This document shows positions 53,401-61,520 of a stretch of 64,000 nucleotides of DNA, in pieces. Below the pieces are notes generated by a model that saw only the letters and a program-made list of their open reading frames with translations, did not search any database and was not told the DNA's origin. The stretch's first letter is position 1, and every line of letters begins with the position of its first letter. The translations under genes were made by a program, and so were the position numbers. Source of the stretch: Ancylobacter polymorphus (lineage in GTDB: Bacteria > Pseudomonadota > Alphaproteobacteria > Rhizobiales > Xanthobacteraceae); the NCBI RefSeq assembly GCF_022836935.1, contig NZ_CP083239.1, forward strand, positions 744,001 through 808,000, written 5' to 3'.

Positions 53401-53617
53401 CGCCGTTCACCTGCTGCTCGATCGGCAGCGCGACGGTGTCGACCATCGTGCGCGCGCTGGCGCCGGGATAGAGCGTCGTCACCTGGATGGTGGGCGGCAC
53501 GACGTTGGGATATTGCGCCACGGGCAGCGAATAGAGCGCCACGGCGCCGATCAGCACGAAGACCAGCGCGAGAACGTTGGCAAGGACCGGCCGTTCGATG
53601 AAGAAGCGGGAGATCAT
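50420..53617 (-). CDS. RND efflux permease, HAE-1 family (AcrB-like)
   Basis: The 1065-aa inner-membrane pump has 12 membrane helices and two large periplasmic loops. It starts MISRFFIERPVLANVLALVF and has GIVVDDAIVIVEGVARH (about 402-418), where the aspartate pair of helix 4 carries protons. A Pro/Ala-rich C-terminal tail follows. It exports hydrophobic drugs or solvents together with the adaptor encoded just upstream. No outer-membrane channel gene is linked, so a shared TolC-type protein elsewhere must serve it. Confidence 0.95.
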   Translation of the reverse strand: MISRFFIERPVLANVLALVFVLIGAVALYSLPVAQYPNVVPPTIQVTTLYPGASARTMVDTVALPIEQQVNGVEDMLYMQSTSASDGTYTLTVTFAIGTDPNMAQVLVQNRVAIALASLPQAVQVQGVTTQIKSTAILQFVTLYSPDGRYDSLFLANYGVINLQNEIARLDGVGNVAVFGAGQYAMRVWLNPDELQARQLTPQDVIDAIQQQSQEVASGVVGMPPVPKGQNFQFSLLMDGRLNDVADYENIIVKVSNADGGRITRLRDVARVEIGAQTYSQVFTFNDKPAAALGIYQLPEANSLQVATEVRAKMDQLAKSFPPGLAYAVPFDTTVFVNASVTEVYKTLFEAGILVLVVILVFLQDWRATLVPATTVPVTIIGTFAAMAAMGFTVNLSTLFAIVLAIGIVVDDAIVIVEGVARHIERGLPGREAAEKAMDELLGPIIGITLVLMAVFLPAAFMPGLTGQMYKQFALVIAATAFISAINAMTLKPTQCALWLRKPVPEDQRNFFYRGFNAVYNRAEHWYAGLIHHMVKASAVVVTVGLVLIGLAIWGITRVPTGFLPTEDQGYVLIGAQLPDAASLERTNEVMDQISKIAGATPGVKDVIAISGVSVLDNNATLPNGGVAYVMLDPWDERDKAGHGLRFIYDTLNKELQQVDKAFTFVLVPPAIQGVGNASGFTMMVQQKDGSFDFAELQAVTQQILANASTQSALQRLSTSFRANVPQLLLKINRIKAETLGVTVGQVFSTVQGYVGSSYVTQFNEFGQTFQAYIQAEADFRRTPEEILNLKIRTPEGVMVPLGTLAEVEPAFGPPLITLYNLYPATTIQGGPAPGFSSGQALQIMDQIADSTLPPGMGFDWTAMSYQEVVVGNEVYFVFGLAILLVYFVLAGQYESWVLPFSVLLAVPLALLGTVAALTGLGFANNLYTQIGLILLIALSAKNAILIVEFAREKRAEGMEIIEAATEAARLRFRPILMTSFAFILGVLPLVLATGAGAASRKSIGIAVFSGMLASTCLAVLFVPSFYTVLQRFEEWRARGKTPAGTTPAGPVPPAGGEGAPQSAA

Positions 53618-53726
53618 GTGACGGGCCTTCGGTTCAAGCGGGCCGGAGCGGAAGTCGCGGGGCCGGTGGCAGTCGTTCGGCGTCTCGGATGGGTCCGGCC
53701 GCTGGCGGGCGGCCGGCGCCGGTCGG

Positions 53727-54959
53727 TCAGTTCGCCGGCTTGGCCGGCGCGTCGGTCTTCGTCTCAGGGGTCGCTGCGGCTGGCGCGGGCGCGGCGGCGC
53801 TCGCCGCCTTCGCCTCCACCGGCGCCACCTTGGTGCCCGGCGTCGCGCGCTGGATGCCGCCCACGACCACCCGATCGTCGGCGGCGAGGCCGGATTCGAT
53901 CACGCGGTTCTCGCCGATCTGCTGGCCGGTGGTGACGATCTTCTGCTCGACCACATTGTCCTTGTTGACGACCAGCACATACTTGCCCTGCTGGGCGGTG
54001 CCGATCGCCGTATCGGCGACGAGGAAGGCGTTGGGAATCTGCTTGGCGGGAATGCGCACGCGCACGAACAGGCCGGGCAGCAGCGCCAGCTTCGGGTTGT
54101 CGAACACGCCGCGCACCAGCAGCGTGCCGGTGGCGGGATCGACCTCGGGCGACACATAGTCGAGCCGGCCCTTGTGCGGGTAGTCGTCGCCCTCGTTCTG
54201 CAGGCCGAGGTCGATCTCGATCTGCTTCACCTCCTCGATGGTCCGCCCCTGCGCCGCCAGCGCCTGCTTGATGCGCAGCACCTCGTTCTCGCCAATGTTG
54301 AAATAGGCGTAGATCGGGTCCATCTCGACGATGGTGGCGAGCGTGGTCGGCTGGCTGTGGCCCACGAGCTGGCCGACATCGGCGAGATGGCGGGTGACGA
54401 TGCCGTCAAAGGGCGCGGTCACCGTGGTGTAGCCGAGATTGATGGTGGCGATCTCGACATTGGCCTTGGCCGCATCCACCGCGGCGACGGCCTCGTCCCG
54501 CGCCGCGCGCGCCTTGTCGACGGTGGCCTGCGAGGAGAAGTCCTGCTGGCCGAGCGTGGCCTGCCGCTGATATTCGGCCTCATTATTGGTCAGCTGGGCC
54601 TGGGCCGAGGCCAGCTGCGCCTTCGCCTGGTCGAGATCGGCCTGGTAGGTGTCCTGCTGGATGAGGAAGAGCCGGTCGCCCTTCTTCATCACCGCGCCGT
54701 CCTTGTAGTCGATCGACATCAGGAAGCCCTCGACGCGGGCGACGAGATCGACCGAGTTGATGGACGCGGTGTTGCCGGTGAACTGGAGATACTGCGTCAC
54801 CGCCTGCTGCACGGGCGCGGCGACCGTCACCTGCGGCGGCGGGGGAGCGACATATTTGTTCTCTTCCGAGCACGCCGCCAGCATCACGGCCACCATGCCG
54901 ACGCCGAGCCAGCCGGCTCCCGCACGCCATCGACCGGTCTTACTCACGCTCGGACCCAT
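53727..54959 (-). CDS. RND efflux periplasmic adaptor lipoprotein
   Basis: The 410-aa membrane fusion protein has a lipoprotein signal ending LAAC (about 27-30, C30 as the lipidated residue). A barrel-sandwich hybrid with a helical hairpin (about 75-190), a beta-barrel and a Lys/Ala/Pro-rich C-terminal tail follow. It links the RND permease to the outer-membrane channel. I use the ATG at 54959 with GGGAGA upstream; another ATG lies 21 bases earlier. It is the first gene of the operon, 109 bases before the permease gene. Confidence 0.93.
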   Translation of the reverse strand: MGPSVSKTGRWRAGAGWLGVGMVAVMLAACSEENKYVAPPPPQVTVAAPVQQAVTQYLQFTGNTASINSVDLVARVEGFLMSIDYKDGAVMKKGDRLFLIQQDTYQADLDQAKAQLASAQAQLTNNEAEYQRQATLGQQDFSSQATVDKARAARDEAVAAVDAAKANVEIATINLGYTTVTAPFDGIVTRHLADVGQLVGHSQPTTLATIVEMDPIYAYFNIGENEVLRIKQALAAQGRTIEEVKQIEIDLGLQNEGDDYPHKGRLDYVSPEVDPATGTLLVRGVFDNPKLALLPGLFVRVRIPAKQIPNAFLVADTAIGTAQQGKYVLVVNKDNVVEQKIVTTGQQIGENRVIESGLAADDRVVVGGIQRATPGTKVAPVEAKAASAAAPAPAAATPETKTDAPAKPAN

Positions 54960-55441
54960 CCCACTCTCCCGTGGCGCCATTTCCGCCACCGGACTATACC
55001 GCCGACGGCCCCCTTGTCTAGTTGCACCGATCTTCACGTATTCAATAAAAAGAAACGTTACAGAAATAGAGACGCGCGAAATATACCTATGTTTTCTTGT
55101 CATTTCATGGCGCGCCAAGCCGGCCGAATCCGCGGGCAACCACCTATTCGTCGCATGAGCGCACGGGCAATAGTTCGGCTCTCCCGTCCTCCGCACGGCA
55201 TCTGGGCACCATGGGCGCGAAGACCGTGGGAACGGTCAAATCGTGTCACGGCAGATCTTCCCACGCGCCCGACCGAGCGCCCCTCCCCCGCCCGCCCGCG
55301 CCGGTTCGCCCGCCGCTCGCGAGCCGTTCGCCGCATCCGGTCCAGCTCGACTTTTACCGCGCATCGACTAGGCTGCGCCGGCGCGGAGGGGCTCTGTCCC
55401 CGCCGCCGGTCCGAATGCCGCAGCCGACCGCGAGGCTCTTC
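54960..55441. other. 482-base gap between the efflux operon and the secreted protein gene
   Basis: The part at about 55000-55110 is clearly AT-richer than its surroundings and should hold the promoter of the efflux operon. I find no convincing operator palindrome and no adjacent regulator gene. The plus-strand frame through 55150-55440 is open but looks like GC-driven chance coding rather than a gene. Confidence 0.4.
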
Positions 55442-55831
55442 ATGTCGCTCTGTCTTTCATCCCACCGCGCCCGTCGCCTCGCCCCGTCGCTGGCCGCGCT
55501 CCTGGTGGCCGCGCTGTCCCTGCCGACGGTCGCCCGGGCGCAGAGCGGCGATGCCCGCTTCGCCGGGCTCGCGCTGTCGCAGGGCGACATCTTCACCAAT
55601 GACGTGGGAACGGTGATCGGCGTCTCGGTGACCAACAGCACCGCCGCGACGGTGGGTTCGGTCGGCGTCACCTGCAGCTTCACCGTCAAGGGCAAGGCGG
55701 CGGGTTCGGCCAGCACCACCATCTACAACATCGTCGCCGGCGCGACCGGACAGGACCAGGTGCATCTGATGGGCCCCAGGGCCGATGCGGCCAGCTGCGC
55801 CATGACCTCCATCGGCAAGCCTCTCGATTAA
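55442..55831 (+). CDS. small secreted protein of unknown function
   Basis: The 129-aa protein has a signal peptide (about 1-33; basic start, hydrophobic ALLVAALSLPTVA, cleavage after ARA). The mature part is about 95 residues, rich in Thr/Ser/Gly/Val (GVSVTNSTAATVGSVGVTCSFTVKG), with two cysteines that could form a disulfide. This looks like a small beta-sandwich. I choose the ATG at 55442 with GAGG upstream. No family is recognised. Confidence 0.6.
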   Translation: MSLCLSSHRARRLAPSLAALLVAALSLPTVARAQSGDARFAGLALSQGDIFTNDVGTVIGVSVTNSTAATVGSVGVTCSFTVKGKAAGSASTTIYNIVAGATGQDQVHLMGPRADAASCAMTSIGKPLD

Positions 55832-56081
55832 GCCGCTCGACTGAGGGGCAGCGCGCGGGCGGGAAGCGGCCGCGCCGTCGCCTGATCCGCCCTTTTGCGA
55901 CGATCGCGCGCCCCCGTTGACGTGGTGAAATCAGTGCTTTTCAACAGCCGGTGACGATTGCGTGTCGAACCCCTCGCGTGGCGCTTGCCACGGAAGCGGG
56001 CTTCGCTATATTCCGCGCCTCTTCGCTGGTTCGCGGGCACGCCCGCACCCCGCGCAGACACCCGGCCTAAGGGCCGGCGAC

Positions 56082-56171
56082 GGAGGGGTGGCCGAGTGGT
56101 TGAAGGCGCACGCCTGGAAAGTGTGTATACGGGAAACCGTATCGCGGGTTCGAATCCCGCTCCCTCCGCCA
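56082..56171 (+). tRNA. tRNA-Ser(GGA)
   Basis: The 90-base tRNA has a seven-pair acceptor stem (GGAGGGG with TCCCTCC), the D-loop GTGGCCGAGTGG, an anticodon loop CTGGAAA with anticodon GGA, a long class II variable arm, the T-loop GGTTCGAATCC, and an encoded CCA end at 56169-56171. It reads the codons TCC and TCT. Its 3' end marks the left edge of an accessory region, a common integration point. Confidence 0.95.
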
Positions 56172-56566
56172 CGCAACTTATTGATTTATATACATAAAAT
56201 GTGTTTAGGAGAATTTCGTGTAACTACGCGAAATGTCGAATGGAATTGGCGTGACAAAGTCTCCGACCGGATCAGTTGGGGTTGTATGTCGGGTTTTAAG
56301 CCGCGTTCCGGGCGCGAATTCTCCAGAGCCAGGAGACCCACTACGGTTGTGCCGATCTTTGCTGTGAGAGGATGCACATTGGCCAACAACTAGTTGTGCG
56401 GTCGTCGCCGAACGGTCTCGGGCCCCGACGAAAGACGAGCGGGACGCTAAACAGGAAAGCTGCTGTTTCTGTGACCATGAATAGGTCAGCACCTTCAGTT
56501 TGAACTGGAAACGATCGACGCGAACTTTTTTGTGTCTGCTACGCGAGCTTTGAGGCGATTTACGCT
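56172..56566. other. 395-base gene-free stretch after tRNA-Ser
   Basis: The first 50 bases after the tRNA are AT-rich. I find no integrase gene, no repeat of the tRNA 3' end and no convincing reading frame. A short palindrome, CAGTT-TG-AACTG, lies near 56496. If the tRNA is an attachment site, the matching repeat must be outside the window. Confidence 0.4.
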
Positions 56567-57478
56567 ATGGGGAGGCAAGAGCCCCGCGACCACCACTATG
56601 CCCCGCAGTTTTATCTGCGGAACTTCGCAGCCGACCCCGCAAGGAGGAAGATCGCCGCAGTAGCGAAGAATGGACACGTAGCGGTTTGGTCGCACCGATC
56701 CATCGAACGGCTAGGCTTCGAGCGCGATTTTTACGTACACCTTAACCGTGGCGTGCCTATCTCGGTTGAGACCACGATCAATCGTCGGTTTGAGACCCCC
56801 ATCTCAGCCAGCGAGACATGGGAAAAAGTAACCTCCGGGCGCGCCGACGCGCTCGATAAATCCGACCGGCCCATTCTTTATGCGCTGATCCGGCATCTGC
56901 ACTCTCGGACTCCGCATGCTCGCGATACCATGCGCCAACTGGCGGAAATGGCCGGGTCGCCTGACAGTGAGATCGCATTCTCACTTGAAGAGCGCAGCAT
57001 GTACAACGCTATGCGCATCTTGCCGGGTGGTTACAAGGCCTACATGAACCTCCGGTCTGCAAGCTTAGATTGGGCGGCAAACGAATTTGAGAGCTGTCTC
57101 ATTACCGTCCTTCGTTCGCCTATCCCGTTAAAGACTTCGACCACACCGGTGCTGGCGATCAAGGTCCCGGCTCATCCCGCATTGAGCCTACCTCTTCCCG
57201 GGATGACCCCGCACATCCTAGTGCTGCCGCTCGCACCTTATACCTTGGTGACGCTAGCCATCGGTGACTTCGGCGGAGCTTTCTTGAACCAAGTCATGAG
57301 CCCCCAAGAGGCTCAGACATTTAATCTGCAGTATGTTGGCCAATTCGCCTTCTTCGATAATATTCGCCATCTGATCACCAGCCGTGATGGCCTCATCGAG
57401 GAACTAACTTGGGCGCCATATGACTTCGTGGAAGAGAACCCTCGGAAGGTCGTGTTCCGTCGGCGTTCAGAACGGTGA
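56567..57478 (+). CDS. DUF4238 domain protein
   Basis: The 303-aa protein opens with DHHYAPQFYLRNFA (8-21), the hallmark of DUF4238, and continues with FERDFYVHL and the conserved mid-region PILYALIRHLHSRTP. No catalytic function is established. DUF4238 genes are often found in mobile or defence-rich regions. Its codon use is less GC-biased than the core genes, fitting transfer with the island. Confidence 0.75.
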   Translation: MGRQEPRDHHYAPQFYLRNFAADPARRKIAAVAKNGHVAVWSHRSIERLGFERDFYVHLNRGVPISVETTINRRFETPISASETWEKVTSGRADALDKSDRPILYALIRHLHSRTPHARDTMRQLAEMAGSPDSEIAFSLEERSMYNAMRILPGGYKAYMNLRSASLDWAANEFESCLITVLRSPIPLKTSTTPVLAIKVPAHPALSLPLPGMTPHILVLPLAPYTLVTLAIGDFGGAFLNQVMSPQEAQTFNLQYVGQFAFFDNIRHLITSRDGLIEELTWAPYDFVEENPRKVVFRRRSER

Positions 57479-57598
57479 TGCTGGGCTCGAAGAGATGGCC
57501 CTGCCATGATGCATTCCAAAGATCACTCCCCCGAGTTTCGACTCAACGGTTCGGGGATCAATTGACCCATAAGTCTGAATTCTGACTATACTGTACCT

Positions 57599-58141
57599 GT
57601 GATTCAGCCTGATTTTGCACTCACGCCGGAAGAGCAAAAACTGCTCGCCGAAATCAAGTTCAAGGTGTCGGAATTTTCCGGATACAAAGACGCGCAACGG
57701 AATGGAAAAACCGTGAACGCGCTAGTGAAATCTCTGCTAAAGCGTAAAGCCATTCCTGCTATTCGCGTTAAGTGGTTCACTGATCCAGAGCTTAACCCCG
57801 GTGGACGGGGAAAATCACGTAAGGACATATTCGACTGCAACGGCTCGTCCGGTGATGAAATGCTTGAGCATCCCAGCTTTCTGGAGTTTCTTTTCCGTTT
57901 CCTATGCGGTCCGGACTTACCCAAGGTCGCAATAACTACATTTCGAGCCGCCGTTGTCGGATACGGAAAAGTGACTTCTGGCGACATTGACGGCCTTCGA
58001 AAAACAGCCCGGTCTTTGACCAGGCAGTATCAGCTCAACGCTCATTCTGCCGCAGATGACTTTTACTTGCTCGCCCTGGAATGCGGTGTTTGGCATAGCT
58101 ATGCGGAAAGCATTCGTGAAACCGTTCGCTCGGTGCGTTAG
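57599..58141 (+). CDS. uncharacterised island protein, coupled to CoiA-like gene
   Basis: The 180-aa protein starts at GTG 57599 (no nearby ATG) with FALTPEEQKLLAEIKFKV and contains KWFTDPELNPGGRGKSRKD, FDCNGSSGDEMLEHPSFLEF and TSGDIDGLRKTARSLTRQY. It is mostly helical and soluble. I do not recognise a family. Its stop is five bases before the CoiA-like gene, so the two are almost certainly cotranscribed and may work together. Confidence 0.6.
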   Translation: MIQPDFALTPEEQKLLAEIKFKVSEFSGYKDAQRNGKTVNALVKSLLKRKAIPAIRVKWFTDPELNPGGRGKSRKDIFDCNGSSGDEMLEHPSFLEFLFRFLCGPDLPKVAITTFRAAVVGYGKVTSGDIDGLRKTARSLTRQYQLNAHSAADDFYLLALECGVWHSYAESIRETVRSVR

Positions 58142-58146
58142 CAGCT

Positions 58147-58602
58147 ATGCTGGGCGCTTTGCAAAACGGAACAAGGGTCGAAGCGGACGTCGCCGAACGA
58201 GGGCAAGCCTTCAACTGCCCAGGCTGCCGCCAAGCGGTGATACTGAAGCGCGGGAAAATTGTCACCGCTCATTTTGCCCATAAGCCGCCCGTGAGCTGCA
58301 TTCTCGCGTTGGGGGAGACCCCGTTTCACCTCTTGGCCAAGAAGGTTTTCCAACAATCCTTCAGCGAGCGCGGCTTTGCAGCATATGCCGAATGGGAGGT
58401 GCTGTCGGTTGTTGGAGACCGCAGAGCGGATGTGCTCGTTCAGGGCCTTCACCCGCGATACCCGGTCGCATTTGAGATTCAGCACCAGTCGATCGACCAA
58501 TCTATGATCGAACACCGGACCCAAGCATATATGGCTGCTAACATCCCGGTGATTTGGCTTGGGCTTCTTAAGCCAGAGGTGTTGATTTCCGTTGAGAAGT
58601 GA
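58147..58602 (+). pseudogene. CoiA-like nuclease, 3' end replaced by IS21
   Basis: The 151 codons contain a CPGC zinc-like motif (24-27), ILKRGKIVTAHFAHK (32-46), and a nuclease-like D95 (RADV) with E110-I-Q112 (FEIQHQ), as in CoiA-family proteins of the PD-(D/E)xK fold. The frame enters the IS element at 58580, and the last seven residues are IS-encoded. CoiA relatives are usually much longer, so this copy is truncated. It may still retain the nuclease core. Confidence 0.75.
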
Positions 58603-58650
58603 CCCTGGATTTCCAGTGAGAAGTGACCCGGGCTGATGGTGGTCTTGGGG

Positions 58651-59445
58651 TTAGGTTGCGGTCAAGTTTCGCGGCTTCTCCCTGGTGGGTTTGGGTGGCT
58701 TTGCCGAGCTGCTCTTGAAGCGGAAGCTGTCATTGCCGGTCTCGAGGATATGGCAGTGATGGGTGAGCCGGTCGAGCAGGGCCGTGGTCATCTTGGCATC
58801 GCCGAAGACGGCAGCCCATTCGGAGAAGCTGAGATTGGTGGTGATGATCACGCTGGTGCGCTCATAGAGCTTGCTCAGCAGGTGGAACAGCAAGGCGCCG
58901 CCCGAGGTGCTGAACGGCAGGTAGCCGAGCTCGTCGAGGATGACGAGGTCGGCATGGAGGAGCCGACCGGCGATCTGACCCGCTTTGCCTTGGGCCTTCT
59001 CCTGTTCGAGAGCGTTGACGAGCTCGACGGTAGAGAAGAAGCGGACCCGCCTGTGATGATGCTCGACGGCGTGGACGCCGAGAGCCGTGGCGATGTGGGT
59101 CTTGCCGGTACCGGGACCACCGATCAGGACGACGTTGTGCGCGTCGTCGAGGAACTCGCAGCGATGGAGTTGGCGCACGAGCGCCTCATTGACCTCGCTG
59201 CTGGTGAAGTCGAAGCCGGCGAGGTCGCGATAGGCCGGGAAGCGGGCGGCCTTGAGCTGATAGGCGGTCGAGCGCACCTCCCGCTCGGCGGTCTCTGCCT
59301 TCAGGAGCTGTGAGAGGATCGGCATGGCGGTCTCGAAGGCGGGAGACCCCTGTTCGATGAGTTCGGCAGCGGCTTGCGCCATGCCGTGCATCTTGAGGCT
59401 TCTCAGCATAATGACGAGGGCTCCGCTGGCCGGATCATGACGCAT
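58651..59445 (-). CDS. istB: IS21 helper ATPase IstB
   Basis: The 264-aa AAA+ protein is related to DnaC, with Walker [10 protein letters not shown] (about 105-113) and Walker [13 protein letters not shown] (about 165-176). IstB selects and remodels target DNA for IstA. The start at 59445 ([14 protein letters not shown]) overlaps the istA stop by 11 bases, the usual IS21 coupling. A basic Lys/Pro tail ends the protein. No internal damage is seen. Confidence 0.93.
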   Translation of the reverse strand: MRHDPASGALVIMLRSLKMHGMAQAAAELIEQGSPAFETAMPILSQLLKAETAEREVRSTAYQLKAARFPAYRDLAGFDFTSSEVNEALVRQLHRCEFLDDAHNVVLIGGPGTGKTHIATALGVHAVEHHHRRVRFFSTVELVNALEQEKAQGKAGQIAGRLLHADLVILDELGYLPFSTSGGALLFHLLSKLYERTSVIITTNLSFSEWAAVFGDAKMTTALLDRLTHHCHILETGNDSFRFKSSSAKPPKPTREKPRNLTAT

Positions 59446-60964
59446 GGCGCGCCTCCCTGGCCCTGCGGAGGGCGTCATAGCGTTCGACATTGGCTTGAGG
59501 CTCGGTGGTCAGCGTAAGGGCGCCAGGAGCTGGGATCGTCGGCGTGCTCAGCGGTGTACCGTCGATCAGGCGGTGCAGCAGATTGAGGATGTGGGTCTTG
59601 GTCGGCACGCCTGCTTGCAGCGCGAGTTCGACGGCCGTGAGCACGACCTGCTCGTCATGCTGGAGGACCAGGGACAGGATCTCCACCATCTCGCGGTCAC
59701 CGCCCGGCCGCTTGAGCAGATGCTGCTGCAAGGATCGGAACGCCGGCGGCATCTCGGCGAACGGTGCGCCGTTGCGCAATGCGCCGGGCTTGCGCTGGAC
59801 CACGGCCAGATAATGCCGCCAGTCATAGACGGTCCGGCTCTGGCGATCATGGGAGCGAGCGAACACCCGACCATGCTCACAGATGGCCTGTCCCTCAGCG
59901 ACCACAACGATCCGGTCGGGATAGACACGCAAGCTCACCGGGCGGTTGGCGAAGGAGGCCGGCACGCTGTAGCGATTGCGCTCGAGGTGGACGAGGCAGG
60001 TCGGGGAAACGCGCTTGGCGTGTTCGACGAAGCCGTCGAACGGCCGCGGCATCGGCATCAGGTGGCGGATCTCCTCAGCCCACACATCGGCGATCGAGCC
60101 GGGTTGCGAGCCGTGCCCGGCCTGCGACCACAGCTCCCGGCACCGGGTCTCGAGCCACTCGTTCAAGGCCTCCAGCGAGGGGACGTTCGGTATGGGTTGC
60201 CAGAGCCGATGACGGGCATCCTGTACGTTCTTCTCGATCTGCCCCTTCTCCCAGCCGGAGGCCGGGTTGCAGAACTCCGCCTCGAACAGGAAGTGGCTGA
60301 CCATGGCCGAGAAGCGGATGTTGACCTGGCGCTCCTTGCCCCGGCCGACCTTGTCGACGGCCGTTCGCATGTTGTCGTAAATCCCCCGCCGCGGCACGCC
60401 GCCCAGTACCCGGAAGGCGTGGTTATGGGCGTCGAACAGCATCTCGTGGGTCTGCTGCGGGTAGGCTCGCAGAGTGAAGGCGCGGCTGTAGGACAGCTTG
60501 ACGTGAGCGACCTGCAGCTTGGTGCGCTCGCCGGCGATGATCGCCCAGTCCTCAGACCAGTCGAACTGGAACGCCTCTCCGGGCACAAAGGCCAGCGGCA
60601 CGAAGGTGCCGCGGCCGCTGGTCTGCTGCTCGCGCAACCGGGCGGCCTTCCAGTCGCGGGCAAAGGCCGCCACCCGATTGTAGGAGCCCTCATAGCCCAA
60701 CGTCACGAGATCGGCGTGCAACTGCTTGACGGTGCGCTTGTGCTTGCGCGACTTGCCGCTCTCCACCCGCAGCATCGCCGCGAGCTTGTCGGCATAGGGA
60801 TCGAGCTTGCTCGGCCGGTCCGGAACGTGAAACCGGGGTTCGACGCTGTCCGCTCGCAGGTACTTACGCACGGTGTTCCGTGAGAGCCCGGTGCGGCGGG
60901 ATATCTCCCGGATCGAGCTACGATCCCTATGATGCCAGCGTCGGATGACGCTCAATAACTCCAT
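59435..60964 (-). CDS. istA: IS21 transposase IstA
   Basis: The 509-aa transposase has an N-terminal helix-turn-helix (about 4-45; [20 protein letters not shown]) and an rve integrase core: FQFDWSEDW (first D), [16 protein letters not shown] (second D) and [16 protein letters not shown] (E), a complete DDE set. It cuts and joins the ends of the element. I take the ATG at 60964 ([10 protein letters not shown]); 20 further upstream codons are open but not family-like. The frame is intact, so the element may be mobile. Confidence 0.93.
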   Translation of the reverse strand: MELLSVIRRWHHRDRSSIREISRRTGLSRNTVRKYLRADSVEPRFHVPDRPSKLDPYADKLAAMLRVESGKSRKHKRTVKQLHADLVTLGYEGSYNRVAAFARDWKAARLREQQTSGRGTFVPLAFVPGEAFQFDWSEDWAIIAGERTKLQVAHVKLSYSRAFTLRAYPQQTHEMLFDAHNHAFRVLGGVPRRGIYDNMRTAVDKVGRGKERQVNIRFSAMVSHFLFEAEFCNPASGWEKGQIEKNVQDARHRLWQPIPNVPSLEALNEWLETRCRELWSQAGHGSQPGSIADVWAEEIRHLMPMPRPFDGFVEHAKRVSPTCLVHLERNRYSVPASFANRPVSLRVYPDRIVVVAEGQAICEHGRVFARSHDRQSRTVYDWRHYLAVVQRKPGALRNGAPFAEMPPAFRSLQQHLLKRPGGDREMVEILSLVLQHDEQVVLTAVELALQAGVPTKTHILNLLHRLIDGTPLSTPTIPAPGALTLTTEPQANVERYDALRRAREARHAS

Positions 60965-61061
60965 GTCGATCACTCCGCTGTCCCCCGCGTGTGCCGCGTG
61001 AGACGTGGTGAAAACATGGGTCACTTCTCGATGGAAAAATCCGCTCCTGCAGGGTCAGATC

Positions 61062-61520
61062 TCAGTGGAAATCAACAGACTCGATGCGAGCAAGTCGGTT
61101 TTCGGACGCTTTTGTCCCTTTTCGCCCTTTTTCCTCGTCTGCCTTAAGCTCTGCAATTTCCTCGTTGAGATTCTTCGCGATCCAATCACGGATGTCCGAA
61201 TTAAAACCCTCGATGAGGGTCCACGCAAAGCTGTGGATGGTACGTACATTAAATAGCCGATCAAAGCGCAATCGCCTTGTAATCTCGTCAGACGCGACAT
61301 TTGTATATGTCACTACCGCTACCCGTTGGCCTCGCAAGTTTAAGCGGGGGCCATGCTTTTCCCGTATGTGCTCAAGCGCGTTTACGAGCGATCTCGTTTT
61401 TCCTGAGCCGGCGCCGGCGTATAGAAAGAAGCTTCGCGGTTGCTCAAGAGTCAGGCAAGCCGCAATCTCGCCATCGACATGATCGTCTAGGTTAAGGTTA
61501 TTTGCCGTCAGACTTTGCAT
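61062..61520 (-). pseudogene. UvrD-like helicase (GajB-like), cut by IS21 after motif Ib
   Basis: Only 152 codons remain, the last few from the IS. Walker A AGAGSGKT (35-42), motif Ia VVTYTNVASDEITRRL (69-84) and RTIHSFAW (93-100) identify a superfamily 1 UvrD/Rep helicase. All later motifs, including the DEYQD box and motif VI, are missing, so it cannot be an active helicase. The ATG at 61520 shares one base with the OLD gene stop (TGATG). OLD followed by UvrD is the Gabija gajA-gajB order. Confidence 0.85.

Larger units (their letters stand above)
58580..61077. mobile_element. IS21-family insertion sequence, complete
   Basis: The element is about 2.5 kb, beginning TGTTGATTTCC at 58580 and ending GGAAATCAACA at 61077, so the outermost 11 bp are perfect inverted repeats and about 24 of the first 28 bases match. 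GAGAAGTGACCC recurs twice at the left end and once at the right, the multiple terminal repeats typical of IS21. It carries istA and istB on the minus strand. The flanks (CCAGAGG left, GACTCGA right) show no target duplication. Confidence 0.85.

Noticed and set aside
51689..53935. A 748-codon plus-strand frame across the RND permease gene
   Set aside because: It is antisense to a clearly real HAE-1 permease and has a repetitive His/Arg/Asp composition without motifs.
55962..56393. Open frame running through the tRNA-Ser gene
   Set aside because: It contains the tRNA in full and has no protein-like composition.
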